A DNA stretch of 64,000 bases, taken from positions 51,588,274 through 51,652,273 of the forward strand of contig OX328127.1 in NCBI GenBank assembly GCA_946811695.1, given 5' to 3'. Below are positions 1 through 11,313 of this stretch, one piece after another. Both the position numbers and the translations under genes were made by a program. Under the pieces are notes generated by a model. It was not told the origin of the DNA. It was given only the letters and a program-made list of their open reading frames with translations, and searched no databases. This stretch comes from Gonocerus acuteangulatus. Its lineage: Eukaryota; Arthropoda; Insecta; Hemiptera; Coreidae. Each line of letters begins with the position of its first letter. Positions within the stretch are counted from its first letter, which is position 1.

Positions 1-237
1 CGATAGTTTGCTTTTGTGACGACGATATATTTTAATTTCAACTTGCACTTCACCTTCAACACAGTGATGCAGTGTTGAACGGGAAAATTAGAGCAATTAA
101 TAATCGGTATTTTTGTATTTTAAGGCTGTTTAATGTCTTGATAAACTGTAAATGGAATCATGTGATGGTTTTCATGGACGGCAAATTAAAAAGGTAATTT
201 TTTTTTTCAACAATTCGGTTCAAGCAAGGCGACTATT

Positions 238-407
238 TTTTTTTTTTTTTTTTACGGCGCATGTGCATCTAGGCCCTTAGCGCTGGGATCTCTATAGATT
301 GCTAATTTTCCTAGGGCCCTGAACAAAGCAACCTTCAACAGGCGGGACTTGAACCCGCATGTCCCACATGAGAATCCACGGCATTAGCCACTATACCACG
401 GGACACT
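238..407 (-). mobile_element. tRNA-derived SINE (family SINE-1), complete copy
   Basis: Read on the minus strand this starts with a tRNA-like head (A-box-like TGGTATAGTGG, B-box-like GGTTCAAGTCC), continues through a short body and ends with the family tail GCGCCGTAAA and a poly(A) run, seen here as a T run from 238. It is flanked by a 13-bp target-site duplication, CAAGGCGACTATT at 225-237 and CAAGACGACTATT at 408-420 (one mismatch). The body differs somewhat from the other SINE-1 copies, so it may be an older subfamily. Such elements are transcribed by RNA polymerase III and mobilised by LINE enzymes; the partner LINE is not identified. Confidence 0.85.
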
Positions 408-420
408 CAAGACGACTATT

Positions 421-831
421 GACGGATATTCTTCTCCAAGATTACCATATGTAACTGGGTACGACTGTTTAGTACGTAGTTTCGTCTTCACGACTATAAA
501 TATTAAGGGAAGTAGCAATGTGACTATTTTTGTTCGAAGTAAATCAATCGGATTACTCATTCAGCTATACATTCTTCACGATCTGGCCATTGATTTGTTG
601 CCAGCTCTTCTAATAGAGGAGATTCTAATTGTCTCGAATCTCAATGGCAAGGTTCACAGGCTTGGAGCAAAGGATGGAGATTTAGTAAAAAAAAAAATAA
701 CTGACTATTATTCCCGGAGTTTTGGCTTGTTTCTTCTCTCCCCATAGGAAGGAAACCTATGAACCACTATGACGGAAACCTGACAATTCGAAGTGATGAC
801 GGGAAATGTCGTCGTTTCTTACCTTCACCGA
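421..831. other. intergenic, no gene seen
   Basis: AT-rich sequence between a SINE and a MITE. A 75-codon open frame at 520-747 has no recognisable motif and no splice context that would make it a convincing exon. Confidence 0.5.
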
Positions 832-1092
832 CATGGGCGTATATAGGGGGGGGGCTGAGGGGGCTGCAGCCCCCCCCTCCTCCCCAAAATTTTGAGTTGA
901 TCGGTAAAAATGTGTCATAAACCCATAAAAATAAATTAAATAAGATCACTATCTTCATAAAAAATATTTTATTTTGGGTGTAATAGCGTTTTAGTTGTTT
1001 AAAACTATTCCAAGTTCTAAATTGTTAGTATTCCATACCCCGGAAATGGTCTCAGCCCCCCCTCCCGAAATTATTTTCTATATACGCCCATG
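832..1092 (+). mobile_element. hAT-type MITE, copy 1
   Basis: Non-coding 261-bp element with 14-bp terminal inverted repeats, CATGGGCGTATATA at the left and its complement at the right. It is flanked by a perfect 8-bp target duplication TTCACCGA (824-831 and 1093-1100). Just inside the left end is a G-run/C-run palindrome built around GGGGCTGCAGCCCC. An 8-bp duplication and termini starting CAnGGGCG fit the hAT superfamily. It carries no transposase, so it must have been moved in trans. Confidence 0.88.
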
Positions 1093-3130
1093 TTCACCGA
1101 ACCAACCATAGCAACGGGAAGTTCAAATTTCTATTCACAAACACCCATATATATGTATAGTTAGCTAGCGACTAGTTAGGTAATGCGGGTTCAAATTCAA
1201 CAAAGTCCGACTCACAGGAACTGCGCCATCTTAGTCCGTTTCCGTTCATATCCATAAGGAACAGTGAGGTAAATAGAGACAAAATCCCGTTCAAAATAAA
1301 AAAAAAAAAAAAAAAACTAATAATTTCAACTTTTATGCATTTTAATAATTATTAATGAAAAACACTGATTAAAATGCAATTTGAACATCAGTTCAACTGA
1401 TTCATTACAAGGAACATTGATCAACGCTTGAAAAACACTAATTTTTAAAGATAGACCAAACGAATGTCCAGATTCCGTGATGCAAAATTAGATTTCTTGG
1501 TTCCCAAAATGTGCAGAATTTAGTGCCCTACAATATTTTTTTCACGGGTTTTCCTCTAACACTGCTTATAAAGAAGTTTCCGGGAGTTTTAAAACGTAGT
1601 TTTAGCAGTGTTATTTTAGCTGGATTGCCTCCAGAAAACACTTCCTATAAGTACCTTAAAGCTTACACAATACTTTGGGGCCACCCAGTATTTGAACAAA
1701 TTTGAAACACCGATATTTTCCGAAACGTGAAATTTTCTAATCGGGTTTGCGTCGTTAGGTCATCCACATAAACGGGACGGAGGAACCGCCATGAAACATC
1801 CATTTTCTTCATTGTTATTAATAATTAAATGATTTTTTTCCAAAATTGGCAAACCATTTTAACGTCCATACTGTTGCCATACTGACCACACATATACTCA
1901 AAAATTGAAGGCGTAATTCGGAAAAACCTACGAGTTTAATGCATTAAAATAAAAATAAATAATTCGCTAGTGTAAACTGCTTTAGTATATAAAACCAAAT
2001 GCGTAAAAGCTATTTTCTGCGATTGGTATCGACCCAACATCAAAATGGCTATAAAAGGGCACCAGAATGACCTTTCCTTACACAACTTAAGAACGTTTTT
2101 TCTCCATATGCCAATATTTAAATTCTATTTTTTTCTTTCGTCATAGGATTATTAAGATCATTAAATAAGGTATAATTTTGTCATTCTTTTATTCATAAAT
2201 TTATTTATTTCCTAATATACTAATATGTATATCTTTCTATTGTAATAGCTGAAAACGTTTTAGGCTGATATAGTTCCGTAGTCTAATAAGCATTATTTCA
2301 TGAAATTCTTGAAAAACGTCACTAATATCCACCGTTTGTAAAACAGCCGAAGATTGAATATTGTAATTTTTCAGTCTGTATGAAATTTATCATCTCTTAA
2401 AAACATTTTTTTTTTTCAAAAATTCGATAAAAAATAAATATGATTACTCTATTTGCTAATTTTTACATAATTTATAAAATCATTCATCTAGAAATAAATC
2501 AATTTTGTTAAAATCGTGAATCTATAATTCTATTTATAACTATAACTTTACTAAATATTTTCTCAGTTTCCTATTATATTTATTTACCAGCATTTGATGT
2601 TGAATTCTCAAATATATTTTGTACGTCCCTCCAAATTTCTGGGAAAAAGAAAAGCTAAATTTTACGTTTCGAGCATTGAAAGAAGACTATACAGTAATCA
2701 CCTTTCGGATTTGAAAATTTAACATTCTTCGAATAGAAAGTGCAAAAGAATACGAAGAAAATTCACTTACCAGATGACAGAAATTTCATCAACTTTGAAT
2801 CACCTTGAATTGAATGGAATAACTAATTATCACCAACAGGGCAAACTAAAATCGGATCGACTAGCAACGACATAAACTGCACAACGGCAATCTGACAAGG
2901 CGACTTCATTGGCCTTCACCTTACAAACAAGACCTTCACAGAAGAGTTGTACGTTTGTCAATAAAACGTCAATGTACAATGTTGCCAAATAACAATTAAA
3001 CAGAAGATATAGGTATGTACGCTTTATATAAATATAGTAAAGATACTTTACATACATAGGAGGCGAAAAATGTAGTATTGTTAAAGAGGTAGAATATCTC
3101 GAAATTCTGTATTTAACAAATGAAAGAATT

Positions 3131-3132
<2 letters not shown>
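1093..3132. other. intergenic, no gene seen
   Basis: AT-rich, with an A-run near 1299-1317 and no coherent coding frame. Open frames at 1511-1705 and 2830-3057 lack motifs and biased composition. No full repeat could be delimited. Confidence 0.5.

Positions 3133-3182
<50 letters not shown>
3133..3182. repeat. (AT)n microsatellite
   Basis: About 50 bp of uninterrupted AT dinucleotides, visible directly. Confidence 0.95.
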
Positions 3183-3185
<3 letters not shown>

Positions 3186-3681
3186 TGTATTGTATAATGA
3201 CCTTTTATTAATTTATTTATTATACCTTTTAGCCGCAATTGCGATAAGACATTTCATGATGCCAAACAGTCGTATCTCTGGAAATTATTAGGAGGAAATA
3301 TAAAAATAAAATACTGTAAAACCGAAAAGCGAAAGGCTAAGGTAGTAAAGTCGTATGAGCTTCACCCAGTGGCACACATATCAGTATTCTCATCAGTCTA
3401 TTAAAATTATGGGTCGAAATGGGCATCAATTTAGAATTTTAAAATAATTCATATACTGTCTCGTATTTTCTGTATTATAAGAGGACATAAACAACTCAAC
3501 AATAAATATTGTGAAAACTAATCACGTGGAACTTTTAAGAGATGTTCAATAATGCAATAGCGACACCAAATCATCACATAAGCAAATAAGTATATATGCA
3601 CTTACACCTTAAGCTTCCACATTCAAATTGTCAAACAAAGAAGAAAAAAAAACAACATTAGAGGGAACAGCTCCTGATTAG

Positions 3682-3683
3682 TA

Positions 3684-3748
<65 letters not shown>
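3682..3748. repeat. (TG)n(TA)n microsatellite
   Basis: A short TG tract passing into a long pure TA tract. Confidence 0.95.
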
Positions 3749-3849
3749 TTGAAAGAATTTCAAAAGAAAAGTAACTTATTTGACCTGGAAGGCTAAAAGA
3801 AGAAAACGTTGTAAAGAATAAATCATCACATAAACACTCATATATGTAT

Positions 3850-3861
3850 GTGTGTGTGTAT

Positions 3862-3915
<54 letters not shown>
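3850..3915. repeat. (TG)n(TA)n microsatellite
   Basis: TG then TA dinucleotides with one interruption (TAATAT). It lies only about 100 bp from the preceding array. Confidence 0.95.
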
Positions 3916-3920
<5 letters not shown>

Positions 3921-4550
3921 TATCCATACAAAATTCTATAGAATAGACAAGGAAGAAAATGTCAAAACGTGAATCACTATAAATACCTTTTTAGAGTAAT
4001 CCAAAAGAGAATTTTCGGGGGAGGCACACGAGACACTCACATTGTTTCGACACGAGAGAGAACAAACAGGCAACTGAAGCCCTTAGGTGTTCGTAGCGGT
4101 AAGGGGGGGGGGGTGCGCAAGCGTGACCAAGTCCCTCCAGCCCAGGGGCCTACCGACATATACTCACGAGACTTCGAACCGGCTCTTGTGGAATCACTTA
4201 AAGTTGTAGGTGAAGATCAATTAATTAATGAATACATTTGTTTTCTGAATTGATTTTTTTTTTTTTTATTTTTTTTTTTTTTTATCTAGGTGAGTAAACC
4301 TGATGATGCCTAAATGCTGTTGAATTAATGCTGCATAAATAATAAGAAAACTTTGAAGCGAGTGCATTATATAAGAAACCACAAAACAAACTATGCCAGA
4401 TTATATATGTGAATTATCTGAAGGGAAGAGTAAACTATATTTTGGATCTTAAATAAAACCCTTAAATCCCTCATAAAGGTGATAGTGTACGCTGTATGAA
4501 TAATTTGCTTAAAATAACCTATATAAATTCAAAACAAATATGAATGGTTA
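3916..4550. other. unassigned, with GC-richer island
   Basis: The stretch about 4010-4200 is clearly richer in G and C than its surroundings, includes a run of Gs near 4101-4113 and is open in one frame for 94 codons (3969-4253). The translation shows no recognisable domain. Composition suggests an old mobile-element fragment or foreign segment. T-runs follow at 4252-4283. Confidence 0.4.
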
Positions 4551-4914
4551 TGGCAGATACTGTAGAGGTATCTGATTCATGACCATACGGCACACTAGGG
4601 AGATAGTGTAGTCAATATATGCTCCGGCCGCCTGATTTTCCCCTTGGTGCTTCGACTGCTACAGTCATTAGCACTAAGGTACCCATTATTTTTATTTTTA
4701 TTTTTTTTTTTTTTACGGCGCATCAACAATTCTTGGCTGTTAGCGCCGGGTACCCATTTTTAAATGAATTAAAGGCTAGGTTGGCCTAGGGACGGTCAGG
4801 AAGGCCGAATTCAACCCATGAAAAGAAAAAATAATCTTCAGTATTTGCTCGGGATTTGAACTCAGGTCCTCTAGCATATGTGTCCAGTGCTCTACCACTG
4901 AGCTAACCTCGCCA
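4551..4914 (-). mobile_element. tRNA-derived SINE (family SINE-2), interrupted
   Basis: On the minus strand the head has A-box-like TTAGCTCAGTGG and B-box-like GAGTTCAAATCC, followed by the SINE-2 body (GGGTTGAATTCGGCC, then CCCTAGGCC, then GGGGAAAATCAGGCGGCCGG) and the 3' part. It is interrupted by a 5'-truncated SINE-1 tail at 4689-4748. Other copies are at 11314, 19888 and 32515. Confidence 0.82.
4689..4748 (-). mobile_element. 5'-truncated SINE-1 tail nested in SINE-2
   Basis: Only the last ~45 bp of SINE-1 plus its poly(A) (T-run on this strand, then ACGGCGCATCAAC) is present. Flanking GGTACCCATT at 4679-4688 and 4749-4758 forms a 10-bp target duplication, so this is a true truncated insertion and not a recombination scar. 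It splits the SINE-2 body between GGTACC and the AATGAATTAAAG segment. Confidence 0.75.
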
Positions 4915-5950
4915 CCATATATATATATCACAAAAACATTAATTAACCTTTTAAAATAAATACTGACATCTCAATGTCTCCAAACCAAGTAAAAAACCTA
5001 ACTTCCGCAACATTAAAACACTCATCTAAGAGTCACTATTAATGAAGATTGTTTGAATACTGTACTACAAATGTTTCTCAATGAGTTCATATTCGAATTG
5101 ATATTTATTCACTCTTTTTTAATATAGGATTTATGGGACTCTAAATGCTATTTTTAAAGTCCGAGAGTTCCAGTCGTAGTAGGTATCCCAGATCTTCCCA
5201 ACTTTCATCGCCTTCATTCAGTGATAATTCGTCTGAGCTTTGAGCTAATTTTTTGTCCTTTTAGAGGCTGTACTATACATTTAGGTCAGTTCTTTTATCA
5301 AAAATAGACGTATTTAAGGGAAAAGAGGAGAGAGAAGAAACCTCAGAAAAATAACCCCGAGAAGTCGCGGGCATCAAATTTATTAGTCTGGATAGCGCCG
5401 GTTTTCTGGAAGAATAACAGCTTTGATACATTTGGAAAGGGGGAAGAAAATAGTAAAATAAAAGAAAAACAATCGCCGAGGGTTGGATTCTTGGAATAGT
5501 GGATGACGTGGTCCAATCAAGTTCGCTGCCGCCACACCACGCCCCCTCCAACGTCACTAGAAGCCCCTCTGATCCATACCGCTGAGGACCACATTCAAGG
5601 ATTCCTGGCAACTATGAGATCTTATATTGTAGATCGTAGTCGTCATTGGCTAAAGTGACGTAGCGAAGTGTTGAGCTATTTCATAAGTCTCTCAAAAACG
5701 AATAAACTTTCCCATGAACGAAAAATGGAGGCGAAGCTTTTCACTTTATGCGGGAACAAAATATTTGGAAATTGTTATTATTAAATTAGAATGATTTTTA
5801 TTTTACTTGAAGTTGTTATTATTGAAATCTTGAATAGTTTACATGTATCAGGGTTATGATTTCGAAAGCTTAGAATATTAACCTAATTCTAAATATTTCG
5901 CTTCCAATGGAACGAAAGCAACATTTCCGTAACTTCAAGCATCGCAAGAG
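4915..5950. other. intergenic, no gene recognised
   Basis: AT-rich except for a GC-richer block at about 5480-5600. A 112-codon minus-strand frame (5273-5611) crosses it but has no family motif. Could be an eroded exon or element; I see no evidence that decides. Confidence 0.4.
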
Positions 5951-6216
5951 CATGGGCGTATATAAGGGGGGTCTGAGGGGGCTGCAGCCTTCCCCGAAAT
6001 TTAGATTTGATCGGTAAAAATGTGCCATAACACCCTTAAAAATAATTAAATAACATCACTTAGTTTATGAAAACTATTTTATTTTGGGTGTAATAGCGTT
6101 TTAGTAGGCTAAAACTATTCCAAGTTCCTAATTGTTAGCATTCCATACCCCGGAAATGGTCTCAGCTCCCCCGAACTTTTCCAGCCCCCCGGAATGATGT
6201 CCTATATAAGCCCATG
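5951..6216 (+). mobile_element. hAT-type MITE, copy 2
   Basis: Same family as 832-1092, with termini CATGGGCGTATATA and TATATAAGCCCATG. It is flanked by a perfect 8-bp duplication CGCAAGAG (5943-5950 and 6217-6224). Internal sequence is collinear with copy 1, including the block around TTTTGGGTGTAATAGCGTTT. Confidence 0.9.
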
Positions 6217-6333
6217 CGCAAGAGGTGTTCCTATCGAAAGTTAGGCATAAAACCGTAAATTAATCGAACAAGATGCTCTAACTGGTTGATTCTGTTGGTT
6301 GAAGAACTATACATATGTAAATGTGTATATTAG

Positions 6334-6571
6334 GTTGGTGAGAAGACTGTTCACTCTGGCTTGTGCTGTTCCTCAGCATAGTGCAATATTTCGCCGGATT
6401 TCTGTCCGGCTTCTTCAGGCTGCCATTCATCCTTGGAGGTTGCCAAGAGAATAATGGTAGGGTTCCCTTGATAACAATCGAAGTGGATGACAACCTCAAG
6501 GAGCCGGAGGGAAATCCAGCGAAATATTGCAGTATGCAGAGGAGTGAGAGAAGCCGTCTTACCTACCCAAC
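6334..6571. mobile_element. fold-back element with ~85-bp inverted repeats
   Basis: The left arm begins GTTGGTGAGAAGAC and the right arm ends CTTACCTACCCAAC. The arms are imperfect inverted repeats that share the block TGCAATATTTCGC-GGATTTC-TCCGGC. The loop is about 65 bp. No transposase is encoded; the overlapping open frames are by-products of the palindrome. No target duplication was clear. Confidence 0.65.
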
Positions 6572-6593
6572 ATATGAACCACAGCGAGGAAAA

Positions 6594-6638
6594 AAACACA
6601 CACACACACACACATATATATTTGTGTACTCACACATG

Positions 6639-6701
<63 letters not shown>

Positions 6702-6712
6702 TTGTGTATGTG
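6594..6712. repeat. compound (CA)n/(TA)n/(TG)n microsatellite
   Basis: A CA tract, a TA tract and a TG tract in succession. The CA and TG arms can pair to form a hairpin. Confidence 0.93.
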
Positions 6713-6743
6713 TATGGGAAACATGCTAAACTGACAGCGTATA

Positions 6744-6866
6744 CATGGGCGTATATCGAAAATAATTTCGAGGGGGGTGGGGGGCTGAGACCATTTCCGG
6801 GGTATGGAATACTAATAATTTAGAACTTGGAATTGTTTTAACCAACTAAAACGCTATTACGATTTA
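6744..6866 (-). mobile_element. hAT-type MITE, truncated copy 3
   Basis: Starts CATGGGCGTATAT followed by the right-end block GAAAATAATTTCG, so it is in the opposite orientation to copies 1 and 2. It matches them through the AACTAAAACGCTATTACG segment, then stops; the other end is missing. Confidence 0.8.
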
Positions 6867-8948
6867 GGCAGCTATGTAAACATCACCAAATCATTGCTCT
6901 CTTCCAACCCAAAAACTAACAAAATCACATTTTAATAATTAGGTTTTTATGACATAAAAAAGAATATGTGATGATTATTGGATTACTAAAATTTTAAAAC
7001 ATAGCCGAAATGAGTGAGAAATTGAGTGAGAGTATGACGTCATAGATGTTTAGTAGCCAGGAGTTAGGTGGGTGAGTCACCTCGCCGCCCACTCACAGGC
7101 CGGTCTCAGGTATACACCAGCTAATGTATACCTGCCTTAGAATTCATTTCACCAACATTGTATTCCTTCAGAGTTCACTCTAACCAGAACGCTTCAACGC
7201 CAATGCGGAGTTACTATTCCTCGCATAATATATCACTTTTCTCAGAGCAAAAACCAAATTAAAGGGATTAATGAAATCAGGATCTAGATAGATTTTGATT
7301 GAAAGATCTGGTCAATTTTCAAGAGTTGTATACATTAATTTCCTGCTGATAGTGATGCTCTTTTACCAATATGCTTGTTATGATGAACAGTGGTAGCATA
7401 CAGGGCCTCCGAGATATAACTTCACGGGTTCCTTAATCCCCCCCCCCTCCATTAATATTACCAAAAACTATTTAAAATTGACATTTCTCAGAAAAGTAAA
7501 TTAAATAAATTTTTAATTCAACGGAGTGGAAACTTGTCTAACAAAAAGTATTGTCTAAGGTACATTGACACTTCCTGGGGCGCTACAAATTTTTGGACAG
7601 ACAATATTGAAAAAACTAGTTCACAAATTAGAAATAGAGAATTTAGAAAGTTATCCATTGGTTGTTCACAATAATAAGTATGTGAACAATCATTTGGTAC
7701 ATAATTTTGTTATTTCAAATTATAATGGGAGTAAAAAAATGACGCCGGGTCCCGCTGAGTCTACGAGCCCCTGACCAAATGCCCACCGTGCCCCCCCCCC
7801 CTCCATAGCGGAGCATAAACAAAAGTGTTACCGTCAGAAGTGAATGGCCCTGGGGATTAACCAGTGTGGGAAGAGTGTGACACTTATCTATGGTCACCTA
7901 AAAGTTGTCGAGGTCTTCCTCCATCCCTTAGGCATTTATTGCTGAAGAAGGCTGTCAAAGTGCTTGCTCAGATTTTTCTTAAAATCTGACGTTTATATTG
8001 TCATAAAAAAATGGTCAACTTCATCTCGAATTTAAAGAAACCTCCTTAACAGAATCCCTTGAAGATATACAACCATGAGAAGGGACGCAGGTTAGAGGTA
8101 CCTGTCGGCCTACCTTGCCGCCATAATTCTAACAAGCCTTTGTCCCTATACAGGTCTAAAGCTACCTGCTACACCTGTTAGCTCTTCTCACACTCCTATG
8201 CACACAATGTTTCGTCCTGAGGTAGTCCCCCTTTGTAGTCGATTCTAAGTTTTAGGTTGTATTCTTTGGGCGGGAAAGGAAACAGAATGAATCATCCGGG
8301 CACAGTGGGAATGCTTAGAGGAGAGAATATGTATTTATGGAGTACCCAGAAGTGTATTCTTTACCTAATGATTTTCCTATATCTCAATATTGAATACAGA
8401 AAAGTATTCAAGCTAACAGGCCAAAACCGTTTGAAAAACCATTTCCCCAAATTTCTTTCAGATATAAAAACTCAATAAAGGATTGTCATAAATAAATTCA
8501 GTGAATGAAATAGGGAGGAATTCTTATTAACCCGGAAAGCAATAATATTCATAATGGAAAAACAAGAAGCCAGGGAATAGTTTGGATTCGGCTAAGAATA
8601 ACAATCAGATTGTCTAAAAAATCTTTATTTAGAACGTTTCAGCATGCTCTTTGGCTGCCTTCTTCAGATAAAAAAAAAAAATACAGCGTTATATGACAAG
8701 GAAAAATGCAGAATCTGCAGCAGCTTAGCGTATTTCCAAACATCTGGTTTAATTTCGGATCTCAAAACTTCATACACCGTTCTCTGTGAATCCTATTTCT
8801 GAGAAAAGTGCTTAAACTTACTTATAAATAAATATAAACATTCACCTATTTTAAATTCCTATTAATCGCCTGAATCAATAATCTAATTTTTATCGGGTAA
8901 TTACTTACTTTTATAGTGGAGATGGAGATAGTTTGCCGTTGCAGAGAT
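6867..8948. other. repeat-derived, no gene recognised
   Basis: Mixed composition, with C-runs at about 7439-7450 and 7791-7802 that look like the G/C-rich ends of further degraded DNA elements. A segment at 8576-8668 (TTTGGATTCGGCTAAGAATA and following) resembles the arm of the palindrome at 8949-9085. No credible exon is seen. Confidence 0.4.
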
Positions 8949-9085
8949 ACGCAGACAAGGTATAGTTGGGATTCGGCTAGGAGAAAAAAACGTCAGACTT
9001 TCAGGAAGAAATCTGATACAGATTTCTTCCTGAAAGTCTGACGTTTTTTTCTCCTAGCCGAATCCCAACTATACCTTGTCTGCGT
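8949..9085. repeat. 137-nt near-perfect palindrome
   Basis: Two 67-bp arms (8949-9015 and 9019-9085) are exact reverse complements separated by only 3 nt (ATA). The left arm begins ACGCAGACAAGG and includes GATTCGGCTAGGAG. Identical arms mean a recent origin, strong selection on a hairpin, or a sequencing or assembly fold-back artefact. Confidence 0.95.
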
Positions 9086-9195
9086 ACTTACTTTTATTTT
9101 ACTTTAAAAAATTAACTTAGAATTTTGCATTAAACGAGTTCGAGAGAACCATAAGTGTGTTTCTACCATAATTGTTGCCGCTATCTTGTTACCCT

Positions 9196-9202
9196 AACAC
9201 AC

Positions 9203-9237
<35 letters not shown>

Positions 9238-9240
9238 CAC
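9196..9240. repeat. (CA)n(TA)n microsatellite
   Basis: A short CA tract followed by a TA tract. Confidence 0.92.
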
Positions 9241-9404
9241 AAGATATAAAATAATAATGAATAAATATACTAATAATTAAAGGGCATAGAAAACATTCAT
9301 ACTTACTAAGCAGCACTACACAGCCTGGGGTGGGCCTTCGCTTCCTGGACATTCAAAAGCATGCCAATCATTCCTATAGTTCCAATTTCTCACAGCCAGT
9401 GTTT

Positions 9405-9558
9405 TTAGGTCGCTTTCCTCAGCTGCAGCCATCTTTTCCTTGGCCTTACTCTTCTTCTTGTCCCATACATTGTAGAGAACAATGTCTTATAAGACATCCT
9501 GCTGTAGTTCATTCTAGCCACGTGGCCTAACCATTCTAAGCGCCTAGTTTTAACAAAA
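9405..9558 (-). pseudogene. LINE fragment, reverse transcriptase C-terminal part
   Basis: The minus-strand translation reads RRLEWLGHVARMNYSRMSYK, then a basic R-P-R-K-R-W block, then a stop. The pattern RRL-W-GHV-RM followed by RPRKRW is typical of the far C-terminus of non-LTR reverse transcriptases and their relatives. Only about 50 codons survive, and the core motifs are absent. Confidence 0.65.
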
Positions 9559-9738
9559 TGGACTATGTAATACATTCATACTGAAACATGCTAAAAAAAG
9601 TATACATTTTTTTAAAAATTATTAATTTAACTCATTAACCATAAATTAGCTGTATTTGCATAATTGTATAAATATTTATAGAGTTTGCCCCAGTTCCTTC
9701 CATCTAGGATCATCATAACTTCTTCTGGAGAGGGTAGA

Positions 9739-9990
9739 TCATTGCCGTAGTGATCTCCTAAACTGGTTCCTTACCAGACATGACGGGAGAAAATGCAGCG
9801 GCTGTTCTTCTTCCAGATTGCATATGGAGCAGTGTGCATCCCCTGCTGTACGCCATGGTCTACTGTTAATACGCAGCATCTCTGTCCTAGCTTTCATGAT
9901 AAAGCAAACAGCATAGAGGGATCTGTCATCCCTCATAAGAAACAGCACCCTTGGTGTAATTCCACGTTTTGTAAATAGCTTTAAGGAATC
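9739..9990 (-). pseudogene. LINE fragment with C-terminal zinc knuckle
   Basis: The minus-strand frame contains KARTEMLRINSRPWR, then AGDAHCSICNLEEEQPLHFL and a C. This is the C-x2-C-x8-H-x4-C arrangement found near the C-terminus of many non-LTR retrotransposon polyproteins. It is a short relic without reverse transcriptase motifs, and lies about 200 bp from the fragment at 9405-9558 on the same strand. The two could come from different elements. Confidence 0.7.
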
Positions 9991-10487
9991 CTCTATACAG
10001 ATATAATTATCTGTATTATTTGTTGACAGTCCGCCTTAAGTATAATAAAAAGTTTAAACGCTTAAAGATGTCACCTTAAAAATGATTTCACCTGATTTTC
10101 CACCATCTATAAATATGTACTTGCAATTTCTAAGCAAATTAAAACAAAACCTTAAGTACTACGATTTCTTTGGACATATTTCAGTTCTATAAAATTGGGA
10201 TATAGACAAACTATCCCAACAGAACTTTGAACAACCGCTTTTTCCGTAACTTATTGCTTATTAATTCCTTGTCAGCACTTCTTGGAGTATACAGCCGACA
10301 TAAGCGGGTTGTCAACCCTATTTTTAGTAGAGAAACATGATAATATAAATATTTATTTCTTAAACAACATAATTATAATATATTTTATTGTAAAATATGA
10401 CCAAAAATTTAGAAATGATATATTCAAGAGCATAGTGCTTAAGAAATAAAATAAATGCTTATTTTTATAATTTCACCCTTTTGTTTT
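9991..10487. other. intergenic, no gene seen
   Basis: AT-rich, without open frames or recognisable repeats. Confidence 0.5.
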
Positions 10488-10586
10488 TTTTACGGCGCAT
10501 CGACATCTTGGCCATTAGCGCCGACATCCAGGGTGCAGGGAGGAATATTCCCAACGAGCCGTGAGATGAGAAAATTCCTGCCGCCT
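10488..10586 (-). mobile_element. SINE-1, 3' half (split by Transib-like element)
   Basis: T-run, then ACGGCGCATCGACATC and the family body up to AAATTCCTGCCGCCT, where the Transib-like element begins. The tRNA-like head of the same SINE resumes at 12252. Rejoining the halves restores the usual SINE-1 order. Confidence 0.85.
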
Positions 10587-10615
10587 CACAGTGTAACGTC
10601 CAATGGACAAAAACC
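10587..10615 (+). other. RSS-like left end: heptamer-13-nonamer
   Basis: Heptamer CACAGTG (10587-10593), 13-nt spacer (10594-10606), nonamer ACAAAAACC (10607-10615). Heptamer and nonamer both equal the vertebrate V(D)J recombination-signal consensus. The spacer is one longer than the canonical 12. Confidence 0.85.
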
Positions 10616-11313
10616 TGAATTTTTGTTTTCTTATATTTCATTTTTAATCCTCTAGCTAAGTTTAGAAACTCTTCAAGGAATTGAAATCTTATGAAACTAA
10701 TAAGTATTAGTTTTATTTTGATTAAGAAACACATTAGCAGTATTATAAACAATGCAAAATCTTTAAAACCTGTTTCATACCAACAATCAGTTTGAGCCTC
10801 TCTCGTTGAAGAAAGGACCGTCTTTTTATTAAGTCATGCGAAAGAAATTACGTCAAAACTATTCATTTTTTATCTGATATAATTGATTATGGGTAATTAC
10901 TCCCTTATTGTTTATCCTGAATTATTCTTCATTGATTTTTGATATTTTTCTTAAGTACAAAATTTTGATAGACCATAGCAAAAAAAACTTCATCTGAACA
11001 CATCTCAAGTTTTTTAGAGAATAAAGTTTACCTCAAGTATAATGTACTGAGGGCAATTTAGTTTGCCGATTCCAAAGATTTTTATTTTTAGATCCATCAC
11101 ATAATACAATTTTTTTTCCAAATTTGAAAAAATGTGGATAAATCCAAGAAAACGGTATTAATCCTTGGGCAAATGATTCAATTTCATCTGCAGGATGCTC
11201 CTAAAGAAGCATTAAGCAATATTAAAAAGACTGCCAGTTTAGTCCTATATTATATGTAAAAAATGTGGGAACGTGTTCACCGCAGAGAAAAAACTCTTAT
11301 ATAAATACTGTTT

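Noticed and set aside
3133..3915. CRISPR-like or satellite array
   Set aside because: Simple dinucleotide repeats without spacers; eukaryotic context.
10465..10752. 95-codon minus-strand frame across the Transib-like left end
   Set aside because: It spans the SINE/element boundary, so it cannot be an ancestral protein; only the part inside the element could be coding.
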